NCBI GenBank assembly: GCA_014529385.2
Contig: CM043966.1
Span: forward strand, 86,522,087-86,586,086
Source: Adiantum capillus-veneris
Taxonomy: Eukaryota; Streptophyta; Polypodiopsida; Polypodiales; Pteridaceae
Direction of reading: 5' to 3'
DNA: 64,000 nt
In this document: in pieces, positions 1-11,048 of the stretch
How the letters are laid out: the number at the start of each line of letters is the position of its first letter
Position numbering within the stretch: position 1 is the first letter of the stretch
Translations under genes and position numbers: made by a program
The notes under the pieces: generated by a model
Databases searched by the model: none
Told to the model about the DNA's origin: nothing
Seen by the model: only the letters and a program-made list of their open reading frames with translations

Positions 1-670
1 ATACAACCAGATTGGCACTTCCTCCTCGTTGTAGCCGGAACTTTCAATGTGATGCAATATATGTCTGCTAATAATCTGTTGTGAATAGTGCTATAAACAT
101 ACTTGTACATATTCAGTTTCTCTCTAAACTTGAGTTTGCTACACACTTTGCTAGTACATTCATTGCAAGGGGACGTAATGTTAGTAATTATCTCCACCAT
201 TCATCATCCACCACTTCCATGAAGGTTGCTCTTTTGCCATTGATTGAACAAAATCATTCACAAAAAGACCTTCTTTTAATCTAAATGCATTAATTCTTTG
301 ATACAATCAATTTGGTTATGAACATTGGAGTACAATATGTTGACCACATGATAGAAATTGCTGGCCACCTCTATATTGGACATCAGATCTATATTCCACT
401 ACTCCAGATCGAGCATGTAAGCCACACTATGGAGCGGACTATGAGTACTCTTCCATCTTGCATGAAAATACTTGGCTAGAATTCTTCGTTGTTTGACAAA
501 GAACGGTAGTCGCCACTCCTTCTCTACTACACACTCTTTCAGCTCCTCAAGATTTTCAGCACTCTGTTGGATTGACCACCATGTCACATCCACACTTTGC
601 CCATATTTGGTGCCTTCTAAACAACGTTGGAGAGGGCGAATGGGGGCACACGCCTGGCATAAACACAAGG
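1..670 (-). pseudogene. hAT-family transposase, C-terminal remnant
   Basis: Read on the minus strand, 668-399 is an open segment ending in ARWKSTHSPLHSVAYMLDLE, the spacing seen just before the dimerisation region of plant hAT transposases. Further downstream, at about 182-113 and in another frame, come LRPLAMNVLAKCV and SSLERNW. The latter matches the conserved (S)SCERNWS-type block of the hAT C-terminal dimerisation domain. Several frameshifts and stops separate the blocks, so this is a dead copy. It runs off the left edge of the window. Family assignment rests on motifs only. A domesticated hAT protein is less likely given the decay. Confidence 0.65.
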
Positions 671-1287
671 GCCTCTCTATAGCTCAGGGTATCCACAAAA
701 CCCCTATCCTCTCGGAAAACACCTTAAAAAAAACACTTCTCACTAGAAGACCACCGCCTGCTCAATTCTTATAGCTCACACACTCCACAAATCTGCCACA
801 CTACACACACCTCCTGCCACGGTCTGTCTCCACCCTTACACACGCACACAGCCGCTCAATCTCACTCTCTCACCCAAAACATCGTCGGTTCGGGCGGGCA
901 CACATGTCGGCACTGCCGGCAACGAGGGGAAATATGAAAGCAGGGGAAAGAGAAGGGGGGAAGGGGAAACAACAGCAAGATGGGGCAATAGTGGCTTGAG
1001 TTCATTTCAAAAGGCATGTACACAGGCTTGCACTACCATCACTATGGCCATTTTGAAGAAAAAGTTACAAAGGGGTTAGCTTGTCAGAGAACTCCACTTT
1101 GCAGGCTTCAAACGGCACAAAAAAAGCCCCTGATTTGATTAAAATTTGACTTTTATAGGGGGGGCCTTCAATTTTGGAAATTACACTTCAATTGGTCCAT
1201 CTCATACCCTGATCTGGCATCTTTAGGAAGGGGGAAACCGCTTTACTTTTTTCCTCTGCCCTCTCTTTTTCTCTTTGCACTTGGGGG

Positions 1288-1315
1288 GGGGCAATAGTGA
1301 TGTTGCTATTGCCCC
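1288..1315. repeat. short hairpin, GGGGCAATAG / CTATTGCCCC
   Basis: Two perfect 10-bp arms separated by an 8-bp loop, just after a G-run. The same GGGGCAATAG word occurs singly at about 984. The surrounding 700-2970 stretch is rich in C and T and holds no convincing gene. The open frames there have biased composition and no recognisable domain. Confidence 0.6.
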
Positions 1316-1752
1316 ATGCACTTTTTATTTTTTTATTCTTTTCTTTTCTATTTTTTACCTTTGGAAGGCCACCCTTTGCGCTGCTTCTTTGGCCTAGCTT
1401 TGACCCTCTTTATCCAACTCCCTCCAGCCTTCTCTCTCTCCTTTTTATCCCTTTGATAAGGCGCCCGTCGGTCAGCTCCCCCTTGCTTTCACTTTTGTTT
1501 GGCCGGCCTCGAAATGGCTCCCTTGCACTTGGTTTGGTCTTCAAACTACCCTTGCCTTTGCTTTGCACATCTAGCAGTCTCGGACTCTCTCCCCCTCTTT
1601 CTTTCCCTCTCTTATCTCCATGGGACATGCAAGGCTTGGGAGCCTTCGGACCCGTCTTCTCCTTGATGTGCTCGGCCTCCGGATTTCCTCCTCTCTTACA
1701 TTTTCCACTATATGCTCCCACTGTGGGACTGCCCCCTATCTAATACCAGGGA

Positions 1753-1776
1753 GGCATTAGCGATATCGCTAATGCC
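1753..1776. repeat. 24-bp perfect palindrome
   Basis: The sequence from 1753 reads GGCATTAGCGAT followed at once by its exact reverse complement, with no loop. It could be a protein-binding site, the centre of a miniature foldback element or a replication/recombination scar. Nothing nearby decides among these. Confidence 0.75.
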
Positions 1777-2974
1777 CCCTTATTGCACACCTAGTCTCGA
1801 AAGGTTTTGAGCCCAACTGGGCCACAGGATGCCACCCCTAACGGGGCCCGCCATGTCATCGACACTACCAACCACCGGCTGTCGCCTCGGTAGCGGCGCA
1901 CCACCGATGCCACAAGATAAAGCCGCCATGACCTGCCCTGCAGGGCCACGCGCCAACTCAAACAGCGCCCGAACTGTGTACGCCATAGCCGGCATGAGAG
2001 CAAGGTCTCTCCCTCGCTTGGATATCCTCCATAGGTCACGCTTTGCACTATATACCATCAATGCCATGGAAACGTGTTTGCATATGGGTTACTACCCGCC
2101 TGCCACGTGGCACCCTGTTGGAGCTCGCCCTTTAAAGGCTTCCAAGTTCCTCAAAAAACCCCCATTTTAACAAAAATAACTTGCATTGGATGCTTTGCCA
2201 TATCCTGCTCAGAGGTCGGTCTTTTGAGCCGCAAAGCTAAACCAAAATCTCATCACGTTGGCTCTAAACCTTCGTAGATCCCGTCGTCTTTAGACTTCGC
2301 CATGGCCTCGAACCAACAATGCGGAAATTAGAAAAAACATCTACATTTACCTGCTTGGCACTAGCCTTCAACTTTGACCCGTCATGGCCTGCTAACCGGG
2401 AATCTGATGGACACGCAGTCAATTCCTATCGGCTCCAGATGAAGCATACTCTCCACAAAAACTTGGCGAGCCAAAAAGATGCCATATGGCACATCCTCCA
2501 ATGTGGGCAAGTGGGCACAGACCTGGCACCCGAAAAAATTTCAACTGATCATAACTTGCTATCTAGAGCTCCGATTAACAATCCGAGAAGACATGCATGC
2601 TCCATAATTTGCGCTCTACACATGTATCCACTTAAATCAGCTTGGGCCACATGTCCCTAGCTATCCTACCCATATGGGATCTGCTAAATCTCCTAACTTT
2701 GAATTGCACTATCTTGAGCACCGGGGCTCCGTTTGACAAGCCGTCTGGACCGGCTTCTAGAGCATACTGAACCCTACATTCCAAAGCACTGACTTGGCAT
2801 TTTGGACACCTTCACTTGTCATTCCAATTGAGCCAACTTGGAGCTGTTTTAGCCTAAAAAGATGCATTGGGCATACATTTCCACTACTGCCACTAGTTTG
2901 CCTAGGACCTTGGTACCTACCCTAGCCTTCTGCACTGCACTTGCCTACAACCTTTGCTTGGCATAGACCACCTC

Positions 2975-3560
2975 CTAGCTTGTACCAACTTTGGATGTAC
3001 CAACGTTGCAAATCACAAAGATAACGGGCATCATTACATCGTATGCATCCCACTCTTTGTATCCAAGAGAACATTTTTGATTGTGTGATACGAAGGAGCC
3101 AAATCCTGGGCCAAACTCATCAATTTTCTTCCAAGCGGCCTTCCAATGATTGCTGTCTACCATGACCAGAGCACTTCCAATGAGGAAAAGTGCTTTGGAA
3201 AGTGCAGTTTGTGCTTCTTCTAGAGAGTGCATCCGAAATCTTTGATGCAATTATTTTTGACGCATTTGCCCAAGTCCACCCTCATTGTGATGCTTAAAAG
3301 GAACGCTGCTTGATTTTTTATCTCCCTACACAGGTTGTTCTGCAAGGTTAGTTGGTGTCACCACAAGATTAGCAGAGTTAATATTTGTCTTTGACTGCTC
3401 TTGAATTGCATCCATAACAGAGCTATGTATTTACATTGCCACTCCATATATCGACCGCATTGTTGTGAGCATAATCCCACTCTTTGCCAGGGAATGTTTT
3501 ATTTTTTGTCTTCTTCGTACCACTTGTGCCGACATTTTTCTCCATTGCTTTCAATTTAAA
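2975..3560 (-). pseudogene. possible N-terminal half of the same hAT-like element
   Basis: Minus-strand reading from 3545 gives MEKNVGTSGTKKTKNK, then a W/C-containing stretch resembling a BED-finger start, interrupted by a stop. From 3250 to 2975 an open segment contains LVMVDSNHWKAAWKKIDEFG, reminiscent of the VDS region of hAT DUF659 domains. It lies upstream, in transcription order, of the hAT C-terminal debris at 1-670, which suits one decayed element. The matches are weak, and an unrelated gene fragment is possible. Confidence 0.3.
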
Positions 3561-4217
3561 AGTGAAGGCATAAGAACTAAATGTTCAATATAACATTTTT
3601 CTTCTTTTCAATATATATTAAAACTAATCACTAAGAAAATAATTAAACATCCACAACATGAGATTTGCATACTCTTCAATTTGCAAACAATAAGACACAT
3701 CTATTTTCAAATGCTACAAATAATAATCAACTTCTACATTGAAACCATGTCAATTATTTGCAAAACACACACAAAAGAAATAATATCTATGATTGGTCAT
3801 ATCATGCACTCTTGATCTTTCATAATACACAATGCACTCCCTATCTAAACCAATGCATGAAACAACACAAAACTATCTTCAATACAATCACACAATTGAG
3901 GATTACTTGTACCCAGTCAAGGATTGTAGCCCCCTTATGCATGCAATTAGATATATATAACAACTATTTTCACCCAATTAAGGATTATAGTTCTTATAGT
4001 GTGCAGTGCCAATGTATATCAACTCAAATCTATAATGGTGAAAAATGCAAGACTTCAACGATCTTTGTATACATAGTACGCTAGTAAAGGGTATTGGATC
4101 CTTGCCTACAAGTCGTCCTTTACATATGCTCATCTTCTACAACCAGCTTCAGTCCTCATATGGACCAATGGATTTGTCGCAACGGGAGAGTTCAAAGGCT
4201 CCATATCCATTAAGCTA

Positions 4218-4221
<4 letters not shown>

Positions 4222-4258
<37 letters not shown>

Positions 4259-4284
4259 ATGAGGTGGGTGCTCGCCCACCTCAT

Positions 4285-4345
<61 letters not shown>
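4222..4345. repeat. foldback: (CT)n - hairpin - (GA)n
   Basis: A (CT)n tract leads into CAAGATGAGGTGGG (ends 4268), a 6-bp loop TGCTCG, then the exact complement CCCACCTCATCTTG followed by a (GA)n tract to 4344. The two microsatellites are therefore the outer arms of one perfect inverted repeat. About 200 bp downstream is a further (GA)n tract at 4569-4606. Segments near 4366-4450 and 4816-4895 share a diverged direct repeat (both contain GTGC.AAGGATACC and AATGCGG.TCAAAGT). Confidence 0.8.
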
Positions 4346-4348
<3 letters not shown>

Positions 4349-4563
4349 TCGGTGTTTACATGGAGTCATAGATCCCTTCAAGCTAGCTTTGAGGCTACCA
4401 TTCTCAGTGCTAAGGATACCCTGAATGCGGTTCAAAGTGCCCACCTTCTCATTGCTTGCCCCCATGACAGTCTTCTCTTTCATGCTGCTTACCTGCCTCA
4501 TGGTAATCTCTGGTATTGTCAAAGATAATGAATTGTTTGGTCTCTCTCTTCAGGGCTTGATTG

Positions 4564-4608
<45 letters not shown>

Positions 4609-4914
4609 TCGTCCCCATTGATCCCTTTCAGCAAAGTTCTATGCTCTCATATATCTGGCTTGGGCCGGTTCCCATGCAATCAGGCACCAGTCCTGCTTTC
4701 ATCTTGTCTTTTTTGCCACGTTCCTCCGCTGCTCTAGAACTCTCTGGCATGTCTTCATTCTGTCCTCGTTGTGCCTTTTTGGGGTACTTTGCGGAGATGC
4801 TCCCTTGTTCCCCATCGATCCCTTTGAGCTATCTTGAGTTTATCCTTCTTTGTGCCAAGGATACCTAAAATGCGGCTCAAAGTCCACCTCTCAACGTATA
4901 CTTTGTTGATTAGT

Positions 4915-5197
4915 CATTGTGCATGTTTAGGCAATGGAGTCGTCCTTCATTGACTTGGCAGATGAGCTTTCTGGTTCAAAAGTACTGGTAATAATTCCAC
5001 CTCAAATTTCTCTGTGTTCATTCTTTAGGTTAATATGATCTCTTGTTGACTTTACGTGAACAAGTTGGACAATTCACATTGACAAGAAGAATAGGCATAT
5101 GTCGTGTCTGGCCTCCAAATGGAAAGCTTCACCACTATTCTATACTTTTTTAAGAATCTCTCATATCTTATCAATTACCCATCTGAATAGAGATATG
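4915..5197 (+). repeat. left arm of a 280-bp inverted repeat pair
   Basis: This segment is the reverse complement of 9773-10054, about 95% identical by eye over 280 bp. Neither arm has a recognisable coding function. The right arm ends just before chromovirus coding sequence, so the repeat may be part of, or a target of, a mobile element. Confidence 0.85.
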
Positions 5198-5279
5198 TTG
5201 ATTCACCCAACAGTTCTTTTGGAGGAGACTGAATAGAGACTTATTGCTTTAACATTTGACCTTTAAAAATCCAATATAA

Positions 5280-5990
5280 CTTTTTCAACTGGTTGAGGTG
5301 ATTGAAAGTGGTCATTTAACCACTTTCAAGTGGTTTTTTTACCACTTTCAATCTCCTTTAGTTGGATAACACCCAACTCTTGGGTTTTTCAAAGCACTCA
5401 AGAGGAACATTTACCACTTAGAAGTGGTTTTGCATGTTTGAAAGTGGCTTTGAACTACTTGAAACCACTTGAAGCACTTAAATCCACCTTCGGGGGATTG
5501 AAAAAGTTCATCAAACCACTTTCAACTGGTTTGATGACCACTTTCAATCGCCTTCAGGTGGTTTGAAATCTTCCAAGTGCTTACATAGGTTCTCACCTAA
5601 GCACTTAAAACCACCTAAAGGTGATTGAAAAGGGTCATCAAACCACTTTCAATCATCTTCAGGTGGTTTGAAATCTTTAAGGTTCTCACCCAAGCACTTG
5701 CCTGATTTCAAACCACCTGAAGCACTTAAAACCACCTAAAAAGATTGAAAGTGGTCATTAAACCCCTTTCAAGTGGTTTTTTTTCTCACTTCAATCACCT
5801 TTAGGTGCTTTGAAAACTTACAAGTGCTTACATAGGTGCTCACCTAAGCACTTGGCAGATTGCAAGTGGTTATTAGAATACTTTAAAGAGGTGACAAACT
5901 ATTTTAGCACTTTGCAAAGTACAAGCTTCCACCCTAAGGGGGTTGAAAGCAATATTTTAGGTACTTTAAATCACTATCAGTACTTTAACT
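5280..5990. repeat. palindrome-rich degenerate tandem array (AACCACTT / AAGTGGTT)
   Basis: Diverged units of about 105-145 bp are repeated in tandem. Recurring pieces are ACCACTTTCAATC, CTTCAGGTGGTTTGAAA, CTCACCTAAGCACTT and AAAACCACCTAAAG, with unit starts near 5537, 5642 and 5785. Because the words are complementary, each unit can fold on itself. The array fades into 6000-6240, where similar but looser words occur. It holds no gene. Confidence 0.7.
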
Positions 5991-6599
5991 GATTTGCAAA
6001 GTAATTGAAGGGGGATTAGACCCCTTTTTTATTGTTTTTCCAGTTCTTAGAGGTTTTTTACAGTTTGACAGTGGTTCTAACAGCTTGAAAGCGGTGAATA
6101 GTGGTCACTATACTACTTGACAATGGTTTTTAAAATTTGATTGTGGTTGTGACAGCTTGGCAGTGGTGAACATTGATCAATATACTGTGGTGAACATTGA
6201 TCAATATACTACTTGGAAGTGGTTGATAATACATGAGGTTGATCCAAAAAATGCAATCGATGCATAAGAACAACCTTTTTGCCGATATGCCTTTGGTATA
6301 TGTCCTTCTTTTTCAGAGAGACTCGGGTCTCTTTTGTCCACAGAAACCAAACAAAACCTCCTTAATGTCCTCTGTGATGTTTGTTGAACAATGAGCTTGT
6401 CGTTGACATGATAAGACTAGAAAAGAAATGTTCTCATCCTCTAAATAAGGTCATCCATTCGCAACACTGATGTTTCATATGTGTATGCCCAACGACTTTG
6501 CAAGTGCTCTATCCGTAAAGGGACATGGATCTACTTTGTCCCTCAAATCAATCCATGCCATCATTGTTGCCCTCAGCTTGAAAGTGTTTTGAGAAATCT

Positions 6600-6895
<296 letters not shown>

Positions 6896-7695
6896 GCTGG
6901 AATCAGAAAGAACGGCAGCGCAATAGTGGGCAGGGGCGACACGCTTGCACGGAATGGCTTCATTGGGTCAAAGGAAATGGCGTCTCTCCGATCTCGCCAT
7001 GAGATTGGGCGACACCCCCTCGGAAGATCATCTTGGGCGCTCTTCGTCAGCGCGAGCGCAGGCGGGAGAGGGCGTGCTTGCCAACAAGCAATGAGCAATG
7101 GCTATGTTACCACCTAGCGGTAGAGCGATATATGACGGCCTTAACATGCAGCACGAGCACTTGCTGAAGAAGCCCCTACGATGCCTTCGACAGCAAGAGC
7201 TATAGTGACTTTCACCACCGGCTTCAGCTAATTCCATGCAGGTCAACGTACTACAGCGCATCTTCAAGCTTTTGGGTATGTTTGGTGTTCTGGAGTAGCC
7301 GACAACAGATGTAAAATCCAAAAACCTGCGCCAGAGCAACAACCAATTGAGTGAGAGCTGCAACAAAAGCCTACGTGGAAGGCCGAGGATGGAAGACCCT
7401 GAGAGAGAGACGAGTTTCCACCGCTCCAATGGTAGAGAGAGAGTTGAGTGAGTGAGAGAGACGTTTCTCAGTGATCGGGAAAAATCAACTTTTCAAACAT
7501 GCAAAATTCCTTTTCTTGAATTTGTTAAGAGGAAATTTTAGAAAATTATGTCATTTTTTCGAGTGTTTACACTATTTTTCTCTATTTTGGGTGAAATTCT
7601 CCTTTTCCCCTTGCCCTCAACCGACATTTTTGAAATTGAAAACGACACGATATTAAGCTGAGACACATTTTTCTCGAACACTGGTTTCAACTACC

Positions 7696-7814
<119 letters not shown>

Positions 7815-7984
7815 CATGAGTGTAATTGTTCAAAGAAAATCAAGTTCACAAACATACGAAATTCCAAATTCAAATAGGAAAAATTTTCCAAATAATAAAC
7901 ATTTCTTACAATTTAATCGTATTTTCATGAATTTTCCAAGCGGATTTTCTCCTTCCTCTCACCCTTTAAATGGCTACTGCTCAC

Positions 7985-8065
7985 CCAAAGCCTTTAAAAA
8001 AAAACCTAATGGAAATAGTCCATGCCATCGTAGACTATTTCCAATAGTTTTTTTAAAAGGCTTTG

Positions 8066-8066
<1 letters not shown>
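7985..8066. repeat. near-perfect hairpin beside (GA)n
   Basis: Arms of about 35 bp (7985-8020 and 8033-8066) run from CCAAAGCC to GGCTTTGG around a 12-bp loop. They share the AAATAGTCC core with the 6721-6895 foldback. A (GA)n tract of about 35 repeats begins 4 bp after the right arm and runs to 8140. Confidence 0.8.
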
Positions 8067-8142
<76 letters not shown>

Positions 8143-8701
8143 TTCCTCAACTTATTTGCAGAGTCCAGAAGCGCGAGCGAGCGAGAGAGAGAGTGAGAGG
8201 GTGTATCAAAAATAGTGTTCAGGGAAAATCAATTTCACAAACGTACAAAATTCAATTCATTTTATAGTTTTTGGAGGTCTCTCTCTTCAATCCCTGTAAT
8301 GACCATAGCTTTGGATTGACTACTCGAGCATATTCAATCCTTTCTACAACTATGAGTACGCAATGTTTGGTGTGTAAGGATAATTAAATGTGGACTTCTA
8401 AACAATTATCTTGATGGAAGCTTCACTTGGTGCTTTAAGAACTGCTTCCCCTGAAATCTAGAAGGACTGGAGCTCTATTTTTCATATTCGGTGTAGACCT
8501 CATTATCTCCATGAAAATTGAAGAGCCTCCTTATAACTCGGATCTAAAAAATTAAACTCTATGTTCTGAAAACCTGTTTTATCCTTCATGCCATAAGGTC
8601 CAATCTGTGACACCAAGGATCTGCACCTAACTAGATACAGTCAGATAAGCACTGACTATCCATTATTAATCTAGATAGCACTGAACAAAAAAGTGTAGGT
8701 T

Positions 8702-9029
8702 TGTGTAGTAGTATGTATGTGCATGTGCTATGTCTGTGCGTGTGCGCATATCTACAACAATGTACATGTGCGTGTGTGCGTGCACGCACGGGTTTGTGTG
8801 TGTGTGTGTGTATCATCAACAATGCAAGCTCACTTACTTCAAGCTAGGTTTTTTGTTTTTAAAATATGAGGCAACTACAATCAAGGTGGGTTATTGCTAG
8901 CTTCAAATACATAGTATTACCAAATGAACTTCGGTAGATGATGAGGAGGTGTTGACTATTTCACATAGGTTTTTGTTTGTGAAAATTTGCATGTGCATAT
9001 GCACGCATGCGCGCGCACACACACGCGCA

Positions 9030-9085
<56 letters not shown>

Positions 9086-9108
9086 AAGAAGAAGAAGAAG
9101 AGAGTTTT
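8702..9108. repeat. GT/CA, CA-GA and GAA microsatellites
   Basis: A GT-rich tract lies at 8702-8815. A compound (CA)n-(GA)n-(GAA)n tract lies at about 9006-9108. The interval between them is non-coding by inspection, as is 8150-8700. Confidence 0.9.
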
Positions 9109-9139
9109 AACATCGTAGGAAACTATTCCAAGCAACCTT

Positions 9140-9214
9140 AAAGATGGTGACTGGGAGAGTTGTTGAACTCAAGACCTGTCATTCAAGAGGGAAAAGGCAT
9201 AACCAATCTACCAC

Positions 9215-9215
<1 letters not shown>
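9140..9215 (-). other. possible tRNA-derived SINE fragment
   Basis: On the minus strand TGGTAGATTGG (complement of 9203-9213) fits the pol III A-box pattern TRGYNNANNNG. About 40 nt downstream, GTTCAACAAC (about 9160-9170) is one base from a B box. This spacing is typical of tRNA-derived SINE heads. No tail, target duplication or second full copy was identified. A (GA)n tract (9220-9287) abuts it. Confidence 0.3.
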
Positions 9216-9289
<74 letters not shown>

Positions 9290-9772
9290 CTTTATGCGAC
9301 AAAGAATACATTCTCATTAGTTGCCTTGGAGATCTACAACCCAAACTTCAGTTGCCCATTTTTTTGGGTCTCGATTATCAAATCCATTGAGAGCTACTCT
9401 TTCTTCTGGGCGACCATGGAGTGAACTTTTTGTCGATCCTATTTAGCAAAACTACAATGAAAACGAAAGTGTTATGATCCACTCTTCGACATCATGAAAG
9501 TGTATTCGCTACCAACATGATAAATTTGCATCCGTATGCCATAAACTTACCGGTGCCCCACATTACAAGCATAAAAAGTCAGTGGCCCCATGTTGAACCA
9601 AAACCACACAATAGTGGTATGAATGCCATAATGAAACAAGACTAGAAGGTGAACTTGGAATGGCAATAGAGATTCTTATTGTTGCACTTATCAAGATCCA
9701 AGAATATGGACCAAACATATTACAGCCTAATTGTAATGCCTTTACAAAAGCGAGAAGTGAATCCTTTACAAA

Positions 9773-10054
9773 ACATCTCTATTCAGATGGGTAATAGATA
9801 GGATATGAGAGATTCTTAAAAAAGTATAGAATAGTGTTGAAGCTTTTCATTTGGAGGCCAGACACGACATATGCCTATTCTTCTTGTCAATGTGAACTAT
9901 CCAACTTGTTCAGGTAAAGTCAACAAGAGATCATATTAACCTAAAGAATGAACACAGAGAAGTTTGAGGTGGAATTATTACCAATACTTTTGAACCAGAA
10001 AGCTCATCTGTCAAGTCAATGAAGGACGACTCCATCGCCTAAACATGCACAATG
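9773..10054 (-). repeat. right arm of the 280-bp inverted repeat pair
   Basis: Reverse complement of 4915-5197. Its right end lies about 9 bp before chromovirus integrase sequence begins, so this junction truncates the chromovirus. The preceding 9290-9770 has no recognisable gene. Confidence 0.85.
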
Positions 10055-10062
10055 AGTCCCTA

Positions 10063-10459
10063 TCAAAAGCTTGATTATCGAAGGCTTAGGCCATTTAAAA
10101 TTATCCGTCAAGTCAATCGAGTCACCTATCGACTCCGACTGCCCTCATCCATGAAAATCCATCCGGTCTTTCATGTCTCAGTCCTAGAACCTTGTCAAAC
10201 ATCTAAGATCCGCCCTACAACCACCTCCTCCGGTTGAGATTCAAGGACATGATGAATATGAGGTCAAGAAAGTCCTAGATTCTCGAGTTTCACGTGGCAG
10301 GTTACAGTACTTGGTGCATTGGAAAGGCTATGATGTTAGTGAACGAACCTGGGAACCAGCACAAAATCTTCAGCATGCATCTCTCAAAGTCCAAGAGTTC
10401 CATCAACAGCATCCATGGAAGCCCCAGTCAAGGAATACCACTGCTCCGTGGAACTGATC
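10063..10459 (+). pseudogene. Ty3/gypsy chromovirus: integrase C-terminus plus chromodomain
   Basis: The first frame encodes KLDYRRLRPFKIIRQVNRVTY and then [11 protein letters not shown], the standard C-terminal end of gypsy integrase. At about 10222 the frame shifts. The next frame gives [25 protein letters not shown] and [10 protein letters not shown], the aromatic-cage pattern of a chromodomain, and stops at 10457-10459. In chromoviruses this domain targets integration to particular chromatin. Everything upstream (gag to integrase core) is missing, cut off at the 9773-10054 repeat. The frameshift and truncation make it non-functional. Confidence 0.9.
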
Positions 10460-10465
10460 ACTAGA

Positions 10466-10476
10466 GGAGGGGGTAA
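10466..10476 (+). promoter_or_regulatory. polypurine tract of the chromovirus
   Basis: GAGGAGGGGGT lies 7 bp after the chromodomain stop codon and directly before the LTR start TGTCATGG, as expected for the plus-strand priming site. Confidence 0.75.
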
Positions 10477-10557
10477 TGTCATGGATGCTTGAGAGTCAAT
10501 TGTTGCCTGCATCATCACCTGTGTCATCGCCTACATCATGACTAGAAGGCTCTATAA

Positions 10558-10725
10558 GAATCTAGAAGGATCTAGAAGATTCTAGAAGGTTCTAAAAAGT
10601 ATCAAGGAGACTCTAGAAGTTTCTAGAAGCATGGAGAAGATTCTAGAAGTTTTTGGAAAGCTCTAGAAAGTTGAAGAAGGTTCTAGAAGAACTAGAAGGA
10701 TCAAGAAGGTTCTAGAAGATTCTAA
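10558..10725 (+). promoter_or_regulatory. heat-shock-element-like array in the chromovirus LTR
   Basis: Heat-shock factor trimers bind alternating nGAAn/nTTCn pentamers. Here GAA at 10575, TTC at 10580, GAA at 10585 and TTC at 10590 form four perfectly phased units, with two near-units just before. Further phased groups of three or four are at 10616-10628, 10636-10648, 10676-10688 and 10705-10722. All lie 50-210 bp upstream of the TATA box, so they are placed as an enhancer would be. Binding itself is inferred. Confidence 0.6.
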
Positions 10726-10771
10726 CCTCCTCAAGAAGAACCTAGAAAGTCCTAACCTCCTCAAGCACTAG

Positions 10772-10780
10772 TATAAATAG
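10772..10780 (+). promoter_or_regulatory. TATA box of the chromovirus LTR
   Basis: TATAAATAG followed by GGG, the usual plant LTR promoter form, about 295 bp into the LTR and downstream of the GAA/TTC array. Confidence 0.65.
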
Positions 10781-11048
10781 GGGTCTTGGGCCACAAACCC
10801 CTCAGTCTTGCCAACACCAGTTGTGAGGCTTCTATGAGGAAAACCCTCTTCTAGTTCTTACGTTCATGTCTTGTCCTTGCAATCAAGCCTTGTCTTGTAC
10901 TCAAGTCATGTAATCCAAGTCTTGTATCTAGCTCTCTTAATAAACTATTAAGTCTTGTAATCAAGATTAAGCTTATCATCAAGTCCCAAGTTCTTGTACA
11001 CTGTGAGCACCTCCTCTTGCTCTCTTCTAGCTCTATATGCTCATAACA

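Larger units (their letters stand above)
10477..11048 (+). mobile_element. chromovirus LTR (3' copy)
   Basis: It starts TGTCATGG right after the polypurine tract and most simply ends CATAACA, giving about 572 bp. It contains a run of TCTAGAAG-type words, a TATA box TATAAATAG at 10772-10780 and then presumed R-U5 sequence. The remains of the DUF7869-like gene begin directly after its right end. This suggests the chromovirus inserted into that gene, but the left flank is gone and the target duplication cannot be checked. Confidence 0.75.

Noticed and set aside
1297-1743. 148-codon hydrophobic open frame
   Set aside because: Composition follows C/T-rich DNA, with no domain and no conserved signal; the opposite strand is open too.
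4130-4522. Minus-strand frame with coiled-coil-like residues beside the foldback
   Set aside because: Most of its length is the CT repeat; the remainder is short and lies within a diverged direct repeat.
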